A DNA stretch of 64,000 bases from Sisyra terminalis. Lineage: Eukaryota > Arthropoda > Insecta > Neuroptera > Sisyridae. Below the pieces are notes generated by a model that ran no database searches, was not told the DNA's origin, and saw only the letters and a list, made by a program, of their open reading frames with translations. The stretch is from positions 42,299,701-42,363,700 of the forward strand of contig OY292275.1 of NCBI GenBank assembly GCA_958496175.1, given 5' to 3'. Shown here one piece after another: positions 36,439-46,446 of the stretch. The position numbers and the translations under genes are program-made. Every line of letters begins with the position of its first letter. The stretch's first letter is position 1.

Positions 36439-36841
36439 AGGGACTATCCGTCATTACGTCACGCGTTCAAAGGAGGAGGAAGTCAATGAAATGTGACATC
36501 TTGTAACAAGGACCAGGGAGGGTTAAAAAGCTTTGTGACATCACATGTTAAAATTTAAAGTATTAAAGTCCATGAACACAAGTTGATTACGTTTTAAATC
36601 TTTTATTATCATTATCAGTCGTTTATCGTTTCTTAATTAGTCTTTTGTTTTGTCTAACGTTTGAAATGTTTGGTATTATGTTGAGTTTATTTATGTTTTT
36701 AAAAGAAATAAAAAAAATTGAAACTGCTGTTTAATTTTATTTATTTCTAATTATAAAATTGTAAATTTTTGTCGCCACACCAACGGTAAGGAGATCATAA
36801 AACCATAAAATATTTGTGACGTAATTAATGGATGGCCCCTA
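36439..36841. mobile_element. MITE with GACGTAAT-type inverted ends (about 403 bp)
   Basis: The left end is AGGGACTATCCGTCATTACG and goes on TCACGCG. The right end, reverse-complemented, is TAGGGGCCATCCATTAATTA then CGTCAC. Inside is AAGGAGGAGGAAGTCAATG and GTGACATC repeated, the layout of a very common arthropod short element. I could not find a clean target-site duplication, so the superfamily is left open. Confidence 0.7.
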
Positions 36842-37121
36842 CGACGATTGAAACATACGCACCATAACAGCCGTTAAGATTATGTATCGATAGTTGTAAC
36901 AAAAAATACTCGATATAAAATATAAATATCGAAATATTTTTTTTTGTCGCAAATTTAAATTTTTAAGTTACAAAAATTTTACGAAAATGCACGTAGTTGT
37001 TTTTGCACGTGGCAAACACAAAGAATAAGGCCGTTATTTTATTATTATTAGCATTTAACATTAAAATTGCTATATAGTTTTAAAATTATAATACCATATA
37101 TATAATTATTTATTAGATTTA

Positions 37122-37521
37122 GTGAGAGTATTTTCTCATCTAGGAATAGCGTCTATCCTCCAGATAAAATGTTATTCATTAGATAGAAAAAACATGCGTA
37201 TTTTCACTTAAGAATAGTGATGTGTGTAGGCTTTATCTAGCATATATTTTTTACCTATTATGAACTGGTGTCTTCACATGGATAGATTAACAATATCCTT
37301 AGTATAGCTTTTAATAGATAATAATTGATCTCTTAGATAAATCCTACACACGTTTCCTACACATATCACTATTCTTAGGTGAAAATACACATGTTTTTTT
37401 TATCTTCCGGATAAAATTTTAACTATTAGAAAAAAATCAATATCTAGATGTGAAAATAAAGCCCCGTAATAGCTATTTTAAGGGTTTGGTTTACCTATAC
37501 GTGGGTGGAAATACCGACCTC
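37122..37521. mobile_element. Foldback MITE, family 2, copy 1 (about 400 bp)
   Basis: Sequence at 37135-37230 (CTAGGAATAGCG…AGATAAAAT…AAACATGCGTATTTTCAC…AATAGTGATGTGTGTAGG) is inverted at 37355-37440. The right end reverse-complemented is TTAGAGGTCGGTATTTCCAC. The right two thirds match 49231-49474 in the same orientation. Ends carry TTAG/CTAA. A PIF/Harbinger origin is possible but no proper 3-bp duplication could be shown. Confidence 0.65.
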
Positions 37522-37524
37522 TAA

Positions 37525-39207
37525 TATAATAATGATTTACTGATTTAAAAATTTTGAGAAATAATGCTTTCTTAAGGGTTTCTTCTTTTATCTCTTTTGC
37601 AAAAACTTTTAAGAGAATGATTATTACAGCAAACGAAAAATTTGAAAAATTAATTTACTTTGGGAAAAAACACAAAAACGAAAAAATTAATGATCTAGTT
37701 TAAAATATTTTATCTACTAATTCTTTTCGTTAGACATAAATAATTAAGCAATTTCCATCTTTATCCTCTTTTTATTATTTTTGTAGAGCTTTAAAAGTAG
37801 CTTTGAGCTTTTAGTGTTTTTCACCAAAATAAAAACGCTTAAAATATTTTAAAAATTCCCTGCTTGTCTCACGAACACTTAAAATGAGTTTTTTGCGATA
37901 CAAAGCCGAAAATCTCGCCCCCCATCCCCTAAATTACTAGACGGGAAATTAAAGCTCTTGTCGTTTGTCGTTCTTAAACTAAAGAGTAAAGACCAAAAGC
38001 AGCATAAACACACACAAATATAAACATATACATCATCATCTTGAACGTCACAAATTACCTCTCAACCCTCCGATCCCACCCCGTTCTCTTAATAACCACC
38101 ACAACTTTTGATTGCATCCTGAGCACACATTATGAAATGCTTTATGCTAAAATTCACCTTCTTCGGAAATAAGAGCCTTTGAGAGTGGGAGACTTTTATA
38201 CGAAAATTCTGTCACCTTTTACCCTTGTTCGCTTATTTTTTTGGTGTTTTCCGTCTTATTTTTGCACACAATAAGAGAATAAACTGCGTTTCGTTTGTCA
38301 GATAGAAGAAAGGCAAGAAAATATATTTATAGAATATTTATGGATGTGAAAACGAAACAACTGTCGCGACAATCCGTCTTTAGTTAGGTATTATTTAGAA
38401 CCCTCAAGGAAACTTTGCACGTGAATTGTGTTTTTTCTTCTGTTCCTTTTATGAAAAACCCACAGTTTGCTTTATATTTGCTAATATATCTTTCCAAAAA
38501 AAGAATGTTGTACTTTTTCTTTACCATTAATAATCATCCATAAATAAATGACCTACTGTTTAGCATTAGAATATTTGATATCTCTTAATTGAACCGCTTG
38601 TATTTTAGATATTACCTCCATGTTCACCAGAATATCGAACTATATATCCGTAAATAATTAAAAATGTTTTCTTAAATTTGATAATTGTGATCAATAATAA
38701 TTGATAAACGTTAATCATTCTTAAGTTTTAATTTATGAAGGGTCCCTCAAAAATATCTGGATCATACGCTAATAAGTCAACGCACTACTTATGATATTGC
38801 TTATTGCATTTGCAACATTGCCTCGTATTTGGTTATTTTTCGTACTTCTACCTTTCGGAGTTGAGGCCTTTATTATTTTTTTCTCCCTTGATTTTGCCAA
38901 TCAACTTTTGGATGACTGGAGTTTGGTCTTAATAACCACCAACAACGCGTGTAAAAAGAATATTATTTGGGCCCCGATATATTATACAACTCATAATATA
39001 GTATTCGTAGCGCAGTATCATTGTTGTTTTTTTTTAATATTTATTCATCATTTTACAATATACTTAGTATACAAAGCAATGAGCAAAATTCAATACGTAA
39101 AACTATAGTGATACTAAAGAAAAAAAATCAACTAACAATGAAAGAATTAAATATTAAAGAGATTAATTGACATTGTTGATCAGTACCGGCCACCATCCTG
39201 ACTTGTG
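37525..39207. other. AT-rich non-coding DNA, patch at 37890-38250
   Basis: No gene. 37890-38250 is less AT-rich (CGCCCCCCATCCCC, CCGATCCCACCCCG) and includes TTTATG/TTTTATA words. A candidate conserved patch by composition only. Confidence 0.35.
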
Positions 39208-39209
39208 TA

Positions 39210-40146
39210 GGGGAAGCCCGGGCAAGACGAATATGTTAAGGGAAAGGCAAACAAACACACAAATTTCTAATCATCAACAGTCTTTTTATTATTAATTTGT
39301 ACTTTAGTTAATCATCTTTAGAAAATGCTAGTAAAAAAATAGAAACTTAAATAAACTCTACATAAATTTTTGACAACAAAAAAAATTGCATATTATCCGC
39401 TTTGCCCGACGTCACCGGGTAAAACGGATATACTACCAGGGCAAGAAAATTAAGTAAAGCAAATGGTGTTTTAATCTTCACAGTCATCGCAATAGTAACT
39501 GCCTAGACTTAAATAAGAAGTACAGTTCTTGTGTGCCCACCTCTTGCATTGGTTGCACTCTATCCAGTCTTCTATACCTAGGTGGTTCAATATATACTTA
39601 TGAGCATACTAAATATAAACAACTTGTTTTATCCTTCCTGATTAGTCTTTTTAATAATATAATACTAATAATATCACTAATTGCATACTACTACACCTTT
39701 ACGCTAATGGACTTAATTAAATGTGTTTAATTTCGATAAAAAAAGTATTATTGGGCTAACCGGGCTAAACGAATAGCTATCCGTTTTGCCCATATCCGTC
39801 TTGCCCAAAGCACTAATATTCAAAAGTTATATTATCCTACTGTAAAATTTCAACCTGTAATTAAAAATTACAAACACAAATTAAACTTCAAAAAATACGC
39901 GATCGAATAAACAGAGTCTATTCGTTAACAGTTAATACATAATACAAAAAATCGTAACAAAACAGCAAAAAACGTTTATTTTTTTTACGACAAGTGCACT
40001 CATTTATTCTTTTGGATTAACTTTCATGTCATGGCTGAGTTGCTGTTTTACCACCTGAGTTCGTCCAGTAGCGCTATCGATTGTAGATTTTTAATAACAT
40101 TGAGTATTCGTCTTACCCACATGACGCATCTTGCCCGGGCTTCCCC
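39210..40146 (-). mobile_element. Pogo-like DNA transposon, internally deleted (937 bp), copy 2
   Basis: Perfect inverted ends GGGGAAGCCCGGGCAAGA lie at both termini with TA just outside (39208-39209, 40147-40148). Subterminal words of the same kind recur inside (GCCCGACGTCACCGGGTAAA near 39406; CGTTTTGCCCATATCCGTCT near 39782). The minus strand carries a well-kept C-terminal finger near the left end (separate entry). Transposase thus pointed from right to left and lost its DNA-binding and DDE regions. TA target site, TIR style and finger together suggest the pogo/Tigger group of Tc1/mariner. Confidence 0.82.
39474..39572 (-). pseudogene. Transposase C-terminal cysteine/histidine finger (pogo-like element copy 2)
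   Basis: The minus strand reads EDWIECNQCKRWAHKNCTSY and continues with YYCDDCED, giving W-x2-C-x2-C-x2-W-x-H-x2-C and a closing C-x2-C. This treble arrangement resembles a PHD-like finger found at the C-terminus of many insect pogo/Tigger-type transposases. The open frame extends upstream to about 39630 (YILNHLGI) before a stop. Its first C-x2-C pair is not visible. It is a remnant within a deleted element, not a host gene. Confidence 0.7.
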
Positions 40147-40148
40147 TA

Positions 40149-40437
40149 ATAGTATTCTTCACTCACCCCTTTTTGGAGATCATTCCTGTAGATCCACAGG
40201 TCATGTTCTTTTTAATCTTCTTTGTATTTATGATTGTTTAAATAGTTCCTCAATAAGTATATTTTCGTGCTCATTACATCGTTCCTTACGGTTTATGCTT
40301 TGCTTTTTGATTACATCTTTTATGAAAGGCACATCTTTGTCATCATGCAATGTTTGGTTGTTAATATACCAAGATGCTATAACTATAGATCGTAAGATTT
40401 TCGATTGTGATCTTTGGTATGATATTGGTATTTGATA
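40149..40437. other. AT-rich spacer
   Basis: Nothing recognised. The frame at 40031-40435 runs out of the transposon end and is accidental. Confidence 0.45.
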
Positions 40438-40445
40438 CTTTAGCG

Positions 40446-40845
40446 CAGAGGTGACAAACTTGCGATAAACATTTTTGCGACTCAATTAATATATCCGACG
40501 CAAAATAAAAGTAAAATAGAATTGTGAATTAGAAATTAAACCGACTTATAAAACTATGATATACTTTATTTATAAACTACGCTTAACTGTATTAATAACT
40601 CTCACGTTAGGTTAATTTTGATAGTAGTTTCGTTCAATAAAATTTCTGCCGAAATAGGAAAGATAGTAGCAGAGAAGAGATGTATCATGTACGTAACCAA
40701 TAATTTAACATTACATATTGTTTATTACAATGTATCATTCAAAATAAAAATATCAATATCTATGAATATTAGTTTTTGTTGCGGCCCACCTGAAGTTAAG
40801 CATTGTTTATTTGGCCCAAGTAAGCTTTTGAGTTTGAAACCCCTG
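40446..40845. mobile_element. hAT-type MITE (400 bp)
   Basis: The left end is CAGAGGTGACAAACTTGCGA. The right end, reverse-complemented, is CAGGGGTTTCAAACTCAAAA. These match the CAGRGGTKTCAAACT ends of many hAT elements, and the internal GCGGCCCACCTGAAG near 40780 is typical too. It is flanked by CTTTAGCG (40438-40445) and CTTTAACA (40846-40853), an 8-bp duplication with 6 matches. Confidence 0.82.
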
Positions 40846-40861
40846 CTTTAACATATCCTCA

Positions 40862-41232
40862 AAATTCCAGTTCAAATGTTCAAATTGGGTTTATTATTGT
40901 TTTGTAGAACTTCAATTTGTTTCCTAATGAAAGACCTGATTCTCTACTTAGAAGCCATCATAAATTTGGTATTTATTTGTATTATTTCGATATGTGGGGT
41001 TTACATGTAAGTCTTTTGTTCAATATAGTAACCAAATATTTTACGTTATCCTTTTGTGGAACAGAGATATTATTAATTTCAATTCCGGTCGGTGTTTTGT
41101 TATTGTGGTGAAAGTAATTTGGGTTGACTTTTGAGGATTGACGTTCATTTTCCAATCTTGGAGCCATTTTTCTAAGTGGTGTTTATAGGACTGAAGTTTA
41201 TAGGTCACTTCGTTTGGATATTCGCCTATGGA
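40862..41232 (-). mobile_element. Jockey-type reverse transcriptase fragment
   Basis: On the minus strand, 41230-41150 gives EVTYKLQSYKHHLEKWLQDW (the helix with EKW). 41167-40982 gives NNKTPTGIEINNISVPQKDN then VKYLVTILNKRLTCKPHISK, the 'KYLGxxLDkrLTWkpHI' block. After another frame change, 40960-40870 gives RESGLSLGNKLKFYKTIINP. The order is that of Jockey pol C-terminal half, broken by at least two frameshifts. Catalytic FADD is absent. Confidence 0.8.
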
Positions 41233-41364
41233 AAAAAATGCAGTAAAGTATTTTAGTAAACCTAATAATCTAACTGTTTTTATTTAGCGCATGGTTTATT
41301 CTCAAAGTTGCATTATTATAGATTACAAATATCTTCTGAAAGTTATGAATTTCTTAATAAATTA

Positions 41365-41811
41365 CAAACAGTGCTGGTAAGGCGGACTTTTCCCAGAACT
41401 GAAGCAAAGCCGCATCTACCTGTTTAAAAATTATTAAATCTTATTTCCTTATATTATGGGGCAAAAGAGGTTTTATTATTGGTAATAAAATATCATAAAA
41501 ATAAGAAAAAAAAAATTACTCCATCATCATCAAGACATCTTTCATGTTCATATGGTTTTTTTTCGAACCTTTATTGCAGTTTCCACAAACCTAGTTCATG
41601 CAGTTATTGCACTGGATCCACGTTTTTTTGTTAGTTTAATAGCGAAAATCGCATTTACAAATGCAACATAAGTTATCATCTTCTTTAGAAAAAAAAGTAG
41701 GTGTTTTTTCCATGATGGTCTATCTTACAGTTGGTATAATGCAACGTACATTCGAATAAATAAGGGTCTCGGGCGGATTTGCCCCGTTTAAGGATTCATC
41801 CCACTGCACCT
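41365..41811 (-). mobile_element. Pogo-like DNA transposon remnant, copy 3 (ends uncertain)
   Basis: The left end CAGTGCTGGTAAGGCGGACT and the right end (reverse-complemented GCAGTGGGATGAATCCTTAA, then CGGGGCAAATCCGCC) share CAGTGGG and GGCAAA/CGGA words but align poorly, so the borders are approximate. Inside, the minus strand encodes a broken finger (41680-41570). It lies in the same orientation as the other two. Confidence 0.5.
41570..41680 (-). pseudogene. Remnant of transposase C-terminal finger (pogo-like element copy 3)
   Basis: The minus-strand reading is DDNLCCICKCDFRY, stop, TNKKTWIQCNNCMN, stop, VCGNCNKG. The C-x2-C, W-I-Q-C-N-x-C and closing C-x2-C positions agree with the 39.5-kb finger; the expected second tryptophan is now a stop. 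It shows that copies 1-3 come from one transposase type. Confidence 0.6.
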
Positions 41812-42063
41812 TATCATCTGCAAAAGTAACGATTATTGTATCTTCTTATATTGATATTTTCTACTTTTGTGTAGTATTACTCGATTAATTACAAATTATT
41901 TTTTATTATTCGTGCCTCCCATCCGACTCTTTAAATAAATATAGCTACCATAGCAATCATTCTAATACGTTGCCAAAAATTTGAATCACTACCGATGAGT
42001 GTTGGCGAACTGCAAGTATAATCTTAAGGATTTCATGTTTTATTTATAATTTCAGCATATTAA

Positions 42064-42071
42064 AAAAAATC
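42064..42071. repeat. Target-site duplication (left) of foldback copy B
   Basis: AAAAAATC, repeated exactly at 42671-42678. Confidence 0.88.
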
Positions 42072-42670
42072 GGTATAAGCTTGGATCAGGAACGTCGAAT
42101 TTTGAGAACTGTTTTTGAATGGTTTCGATATTATTCCTGTACGTATTGTTCACTTGAATGCAATTTGTACGTAAATTTTGACATGTCAGAAATAAAGTAG
42201 CGATTGTTATTTTCAAATATGTATTTATATTGTATTATGTAAATTTAATTTTCTAAATAAAGTTTACTTTGAGCAAGTCCACTTCAGCACACCCACAATT
42301 TGGCAACGTTGCATTTTCGACTTTGTTTTAATTTAATTCGCGATTAAATCGGTCTATAATAAAAATTTAGCCACAAAAGAGAAAATTATACTATATTAGA
42401 ATTGAATTAACAAAAATATCGTGAATTAAATTAAAAATAAAATCGAAAATGCAACGTTGGCAGATTGTGGGTGTGCTAAAATGAACTTGAGACGAAAATT
42501 TAGATTTAAATATTAAAATATAAATACATATTTGAAAATAACCGTCGCTTCTTCATTTCTGGCATGTCAAAGTTTACGTATAAATTGCATTCGAGTGAAC
42601 AATACGTACCCATCCGGAATAGTTCTCTTCAGTTCTGAAAATCTGGACGTTCCTGATCCAAGCTTATATC
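42072..42670. mobile_element. Foldback DNA transposon, non-autonomous, copy B (599 bp)
   Basis: It starts GGTATAAGCTTGGATCAGGA and ends TCCTGATCCAAGCTTATATC, and is flanked by the perfect 8-bp repeat AAAAAATC (42064-42071 and 42671-42678). The outer arms match copy A at 6.2 kb. The middle is closer to the 225-bp element at 59.6 kb (CAGCACACCCACAATTTGGC … AATCGGTC … ATTTAGCCACAAAAGAGA). The arms are less complete than in copy A. No coding capacity. It shows the family has moved more than once. Confidence 0.92.
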
Positions 42671-42678
42671 AAAAAATC
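42671..42678. repeat. Target-site duplication (right) of foldback copy B
   Basis: AAAAAATC, identical to 42064-42071. Confidence 0.88.
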
Positions 42679-43840
42679 TACATACATAACTTGTGAGTAT
42701 CAAATCAATAATATTTTGATTTATTAAGTTGAAGTCAAGGCATATTCAATCCCAAAAGTTAGATAAATTGTCTATAGTTTTTATTTTTTCTTATTTTTTT
42801 TTAAATTTTCGGGTGAAATTTCCGATTTTCTCTTAAACTATTTAATTTTTTTTAAGTATTGAGCTATTTATTCGCCACATGGTACGCTATACGACGTATT
42901 TTTTAACGAATTTCTAGTTTTGTGTACTTTGGTCTCCGATTGTATATCCATAACATCCTTAAGCGATATCGATCATTTTGAAATTTAGTTTTATCACATA
43001 GGCCTTATTAGCTGACAGGTCTTTTAATCTGCATCTACCTTACTTATTTTTTCACAAAATATATACTGATTTTTACGAATTCTTACTGCCTATCCCCTTA
43101 AATATGTTTCTTAATACCATTAAAAATTATACATTTTCTCTGATTTTATTTTAATATGTTGTATTTTCATCTTTCTTTTTGAATTTACATCTCAAACTTT
43201 TGTTAATAAATCAAAGTTATTATTTTGTGAGGTGTCTTGTAAATTTTCATGGTTTTTCTGATTTCAAAGAATTTATTTTTCTTCAACAAATAAATGAAAG
43301 ACGAATTATATCATTTTTTACCTGGCCAACTATTTTGCGGCTTAACTACTTGAGTTTTTTTTTTTTTCTTAATGAAAATAAATTTCTGGCGTTTTGACAA
43401 GGATATATTTAAAGAGACAAAACGTTATTAGTACAGTTACTCATTTATTTTATTTTTCTCACTTTGCAGCTGAAAATATAGCCAAGGTTAATTACACCGT
43501 TTGATCTAAGTGTAAAATAATAAATTATAATCACTGTGTTTTCCACATGAACTTGCTATAAAAAGAAAATGAACGAAAATTTTCAAAACGAAGCGGACTT
43601 AGATAGGTATGTACATTGTACAATGTCTTGAAGACAATCTCAATTAATTTTATTTGCGTGATGAAGTGAAGCCAAACGAGAAACTTTCAAAGAAAAGTCG
43701 TACTTATATAATAATTCATTTTTCTTGTTTCCAATTGGAAATGTATAAAAAGATTTCAAGTAAACGGCATCAAATATAAAACGTATTTGCAAAGAAGATC
43801 AAATAAATTCCGGATTGAAATCATCGGAATTGATCAAGTT
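42679..43840. other. AT-rich non-coding DNA
   Basis: No gene or repeat recognised. Confidence 0.5.
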
Positions 43841-44800
43841 ATCTATGCATGAGACGTTGGTCAGTCGGTCAAGCTTGGCTGTGGTGGAAAGCTCGAGGCT
43901 TTCAATTGGATAAACGAGAAAGAGAGAGAGGTGTGAAGCTGTCAAGATATAAAGAAAGAAAAATAGGAAATCCTTCAAAAGAAAATAGAATTTTTTTTTG
44001 TTTTATGAAAAAATATGGTTTCGATGTTTATTTGTTTTTTGTTTTTTTAAATGGAGGTTAAATTGAGGGGTGATTTGTTTAGGGTGTAGTTTTATTATTG
44101 ACGATTGTGTTTTCTCGTCGTTTTTCGGGAACAAGAAATTCGGATCGGATTCGGTTGGAACGAGACGAAAGCGTTTAGTCGAAATCACTTTCGACGAGCT
44201 GAAAGCTCACAAAGCTCTCATGTTCAACATTAGGTATAGTCTCTTGAGGTCAACGTGGCGAAGACAACATGACATTGAACCAAATCTAAGACGACCGATC
44301 AACAAATTTCCCGGAAATCACGTACTAAATCGTTTAGTTACAAATATGTTGACTTATATTTCTATCCGAAAATATTTACTCTATAAAATAATTTTCATAA
44401 CTTTGAATATATTGCTGAGGTAATTTTGATATTAGAAACGAAAAAAAAAATCAATGTAATTTAGGTCTGGTGTGGACTGAAAAAAGGTTATAGGACTCCA
44501 AAAAGATGCCGACAAAGGTTATCTGAGTTCACGTCAATGTGAATGCCCATTTGGTCGCTGTTGTCGCGTCATCCCTTTTCTTTTATCGCATCATCCCTTC
44601 GACACACGTCGATTGATCGAATACTTGAAACGTTTTCGTCATTTTTTTCACGGCCACTTTGTGGTCCCTAACGAAAACTGCCTTGGCAGCGGGACCGAAA
44701 GCCAAAAATTCGTTGTCTTTGCAAAGCACCAATTGCAATAGCATTTCAAATCTAAAGTTCTCACTCTTTCCCTTTCGGCCGAGAGGGCCTTCTATGGAAA
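43841..44800. other. Mixed-composition flank of the CpG island
   Basis: Composition moves from AT-rich to balanced, with many CGA/TCG words (GTTGGAACGAGACGAAAGCG near 44155; GTCGCGTCATCCC near 44563). Two repeated TCATCCCTT words lie at about 44569 and 44591. A 117-codon plus-strand frame (44070-44423) and minus-strand frames overlap it. None shows a known domain, so I do not call a gene. It looks like single-copy, possibly conserved sequence next to a promoter. Confidence 0.35.
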
Positions 44801-45530
44801 ATCCATTTCGTTTTAACTTGACGTTCAAATTGAATGTTTTGTAGTAGTAGAATGGTGGTATGGAACGGAAAGGAAAGAGGTTCGTACTGGATAAAAGTGG
44901 TGGGATTGTCGGGAACGAGGTTGCCAGAGGGAGGCTTTTGGGCAGGTGGTTGTGCGGTGCTGGTGCAGCGAGAGAGCTAGTGGGGTGAACGTACCCCTAT
45001 GTGCGCCACCGACCCACCCCATCTACCCCTTAGAATAAGGGGAAAAGTGCTCTTGATAAGCGTGATTTAGCAGCCCCGGGGATATTGATTTTTTACAACG
45101 CCGGGCCCACAGAGTTTTATATGTCTGTTTTCTTACTGTAATGGCTCGGGTTGAAATGCGCGCGCCATCGTGCGCTCACCCCCTGGCGACAGGGCGCGCG
45201 CCTCACACCCCAACTCGGCCGCCGCCGCCGCCACCACCGAACAAGACATCGTCATGCACTTCCGCGATATTGAAACGAGACAGACAGCTCGCCGCCCTCT
45301 CGCGCTCTCTCTCATTCGCGCACCCTCACCCCGGTTCCACCCTTAGTTCCGAATCCTGTTACTTGCTCCCACAGGAGAGGCACACCGATCCGATCCGATC
45401 CGAGCCGTGTGTTGTCCCACGCGCACACACTGCACTCACCTTCTTGCCTCTTGTGCGGGGTGTGCGGCAGGGAAGCTCAGGGGCGAGCGCCATCGGGGAA
45501 AATAATATATGCACTCAATAGTAGTCAAAT
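44801..45530. promoter_or_regulatory. CpG-rich island, candidate promoter / first exon region
   Basis: This is the only clearly GC-rich stretch in 64 kb. 45150-45500 is dense in CpG (GCGCGCGCCATCG, GGGCGCGCGCC) and has GCC repeats at about 45218-45236, CTCTCT (GAGA-type) tracts near 45305, and the direct repeat GATCC GATCC GATCC near 45387. No clear TATA box is tied to a transcript. Open frames on both strands are products of composition. Such islands in AT-rich insect DNA usually mark promoters or first exons of regulated genes; that role here is inferred. Confidence 0.5.
45440..45493 (-). other. Possible first coding exon ending at a consensus splice donor
   Basis: On the minus strand an ATG at 45493-45491 (context CCCCG-ATG-G) opens 18 codons (MALAPELPCRTPRTRGKK). 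It runs exactly to AAG|GTGAGT, with the intron starting at 45439. The match to the donor consensus and the phase-0 junction are suggestive, but no downstream exon is identified and GC-rich DNA gives open frames easily. It could equally be part of an untranslated exon or nothing. Confidence 0.2.
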
Positions 45531-46088
45531 TTATTTTAACTGTCTAATGACAATTAGTTTTAACGAGCGCATGCCACATTTCTACTCTATCTCTTTCTCT
45601 GTACTTGGTTTTACCCAAAAAATATAAAAAATCACCACATCATCATCATTATCATCACCATCATTATTACGTCTGTTATGAAAACCGTACATGGTCTTCA
45701 ATCAATCAAAAAAGTTAAATGTAAAAAAAAAATTATTGAACATCCTTAAATTTTCCCAGTATAACCCTAATCATCTAAGCCTGCTATATTTTTATCTTTT
45801 CTTTTAGGCATAGTAGACTAAATAAAATGCATAGAAGCAGATTCTCCTTATCCCAAGGGAAATATCATGATTTTTCGCACCAAATTAAATTAAAAATCAA
45901 AGTTTTTGATAATTTATCATTAGATCTAGATGAAAAAAAAAATGAATGAAAAATAATGACAAAATAAAACATTTTGGACCAAATAATATGTTTTTGGGTA
46001 AAACGTTTAAAGAGCAAAAAGTCTATTTGTTCCGGTATCAAAGTATGCAATAGTCCTCGTTGTCTTACAAAACTTAGCCAATGAAGTA
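45531..46088. other. AT-rich non-coding DNA with a CAT/ATC microsatellite
   Basis: An imperfect (CAT)n tract lies at about 45636-45668. Nothing else recognised. Confidence 0.5.
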
Positions 46089-46095
46089 TTCTAAG

Positions 46096-46224
46096 TTGTG
46101 TCCGACCTAAACTTGTTTTTACGGCCGAAACCGGAGAGGTTTGGCAGTACCATCTTCGATACAGAAGTGGTTGGCTTCGGGCCCTCGGTTTCAGCCGTAA
46201 AAATACGTTTCGGTCGGACACCAA
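46096..46224. mobile_element. Short MITE with TGTCCGACC ends (129 bp)
   Basis: Left TTGTGTCCGACCTAAACTTG continues to TTTTTACGGCCGAAACCG. The right end reverse-complemented is TTGGTGTCCGACCGAAACGT continuing ATTTTTACGGCTGAAACCG. The two arms form a stem of about 40 bp, and the loop contains GGCTTCGGGCCC. It is flanked by TTCTAAG (46089-46095) and TTCTTAG (46225-46231), a probable 7-8-bp duplication with one change. Superfamily not determined. Confidence 0.75.
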
Positions 46225-46329
46225 TTCTTAGTAATAAATTTGAAAAGCACCTCACTACATACAAAATTAGCTCATGAAGTACTGTTAGTGTAAAATTCGA
46301 GAAACTACTTCCAAATTGTGAAGAGTGTT

Positions 46330-46440
46330 GTGAAGAGGTCCAATATTTGATGGCCACTGCTGAGAATTGCTTGGCAATCGCAATACGTATCTGGGCAACA
46401 CATCATAAATACTTTATTTTAACTTCGGGTCAAAATTTAT
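46330..46440 (+). mobile_element. Penelope-like scrap, family 2, copy 1
   Basis: CACTGCTGAGAATTGCTTGG at about 46355, then CAATCGCAATACGTATCTGG, shares its stem (ATTGC-TTG-GCAAT) and flank with the hammerhead-like motif at 63.08 kb. The GGTCCAATA…TTGATG block upstream and the 'TATCTGGGCAA' block downstream also recur there; the latter recurs at 53.2 kb too. GAAA has become GCAA here, so this core is broken. Confidence 0.45.
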
Positions 46441-46446
46441 GTTTAA

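Noticed and set aside
40031..40435. 134-codon plus-strand frame
   Set aside because: It starts inside the pogo-like element and crosses its end; a product of serine/leucine-rich AT sequence.
44070..44423. 117-codon plus-strand frame as a coding exon
   Set aside because: The peptide has no recognisable motif and no matching splice sites. It remains possible but unsupported.
45141..45521. 126-codon plus-strand frame in the CpG island
   Set aside because: Proline/alanine-rich translation is what GC-rich DNA gives by chance, and minus-strand frames there are equally open.
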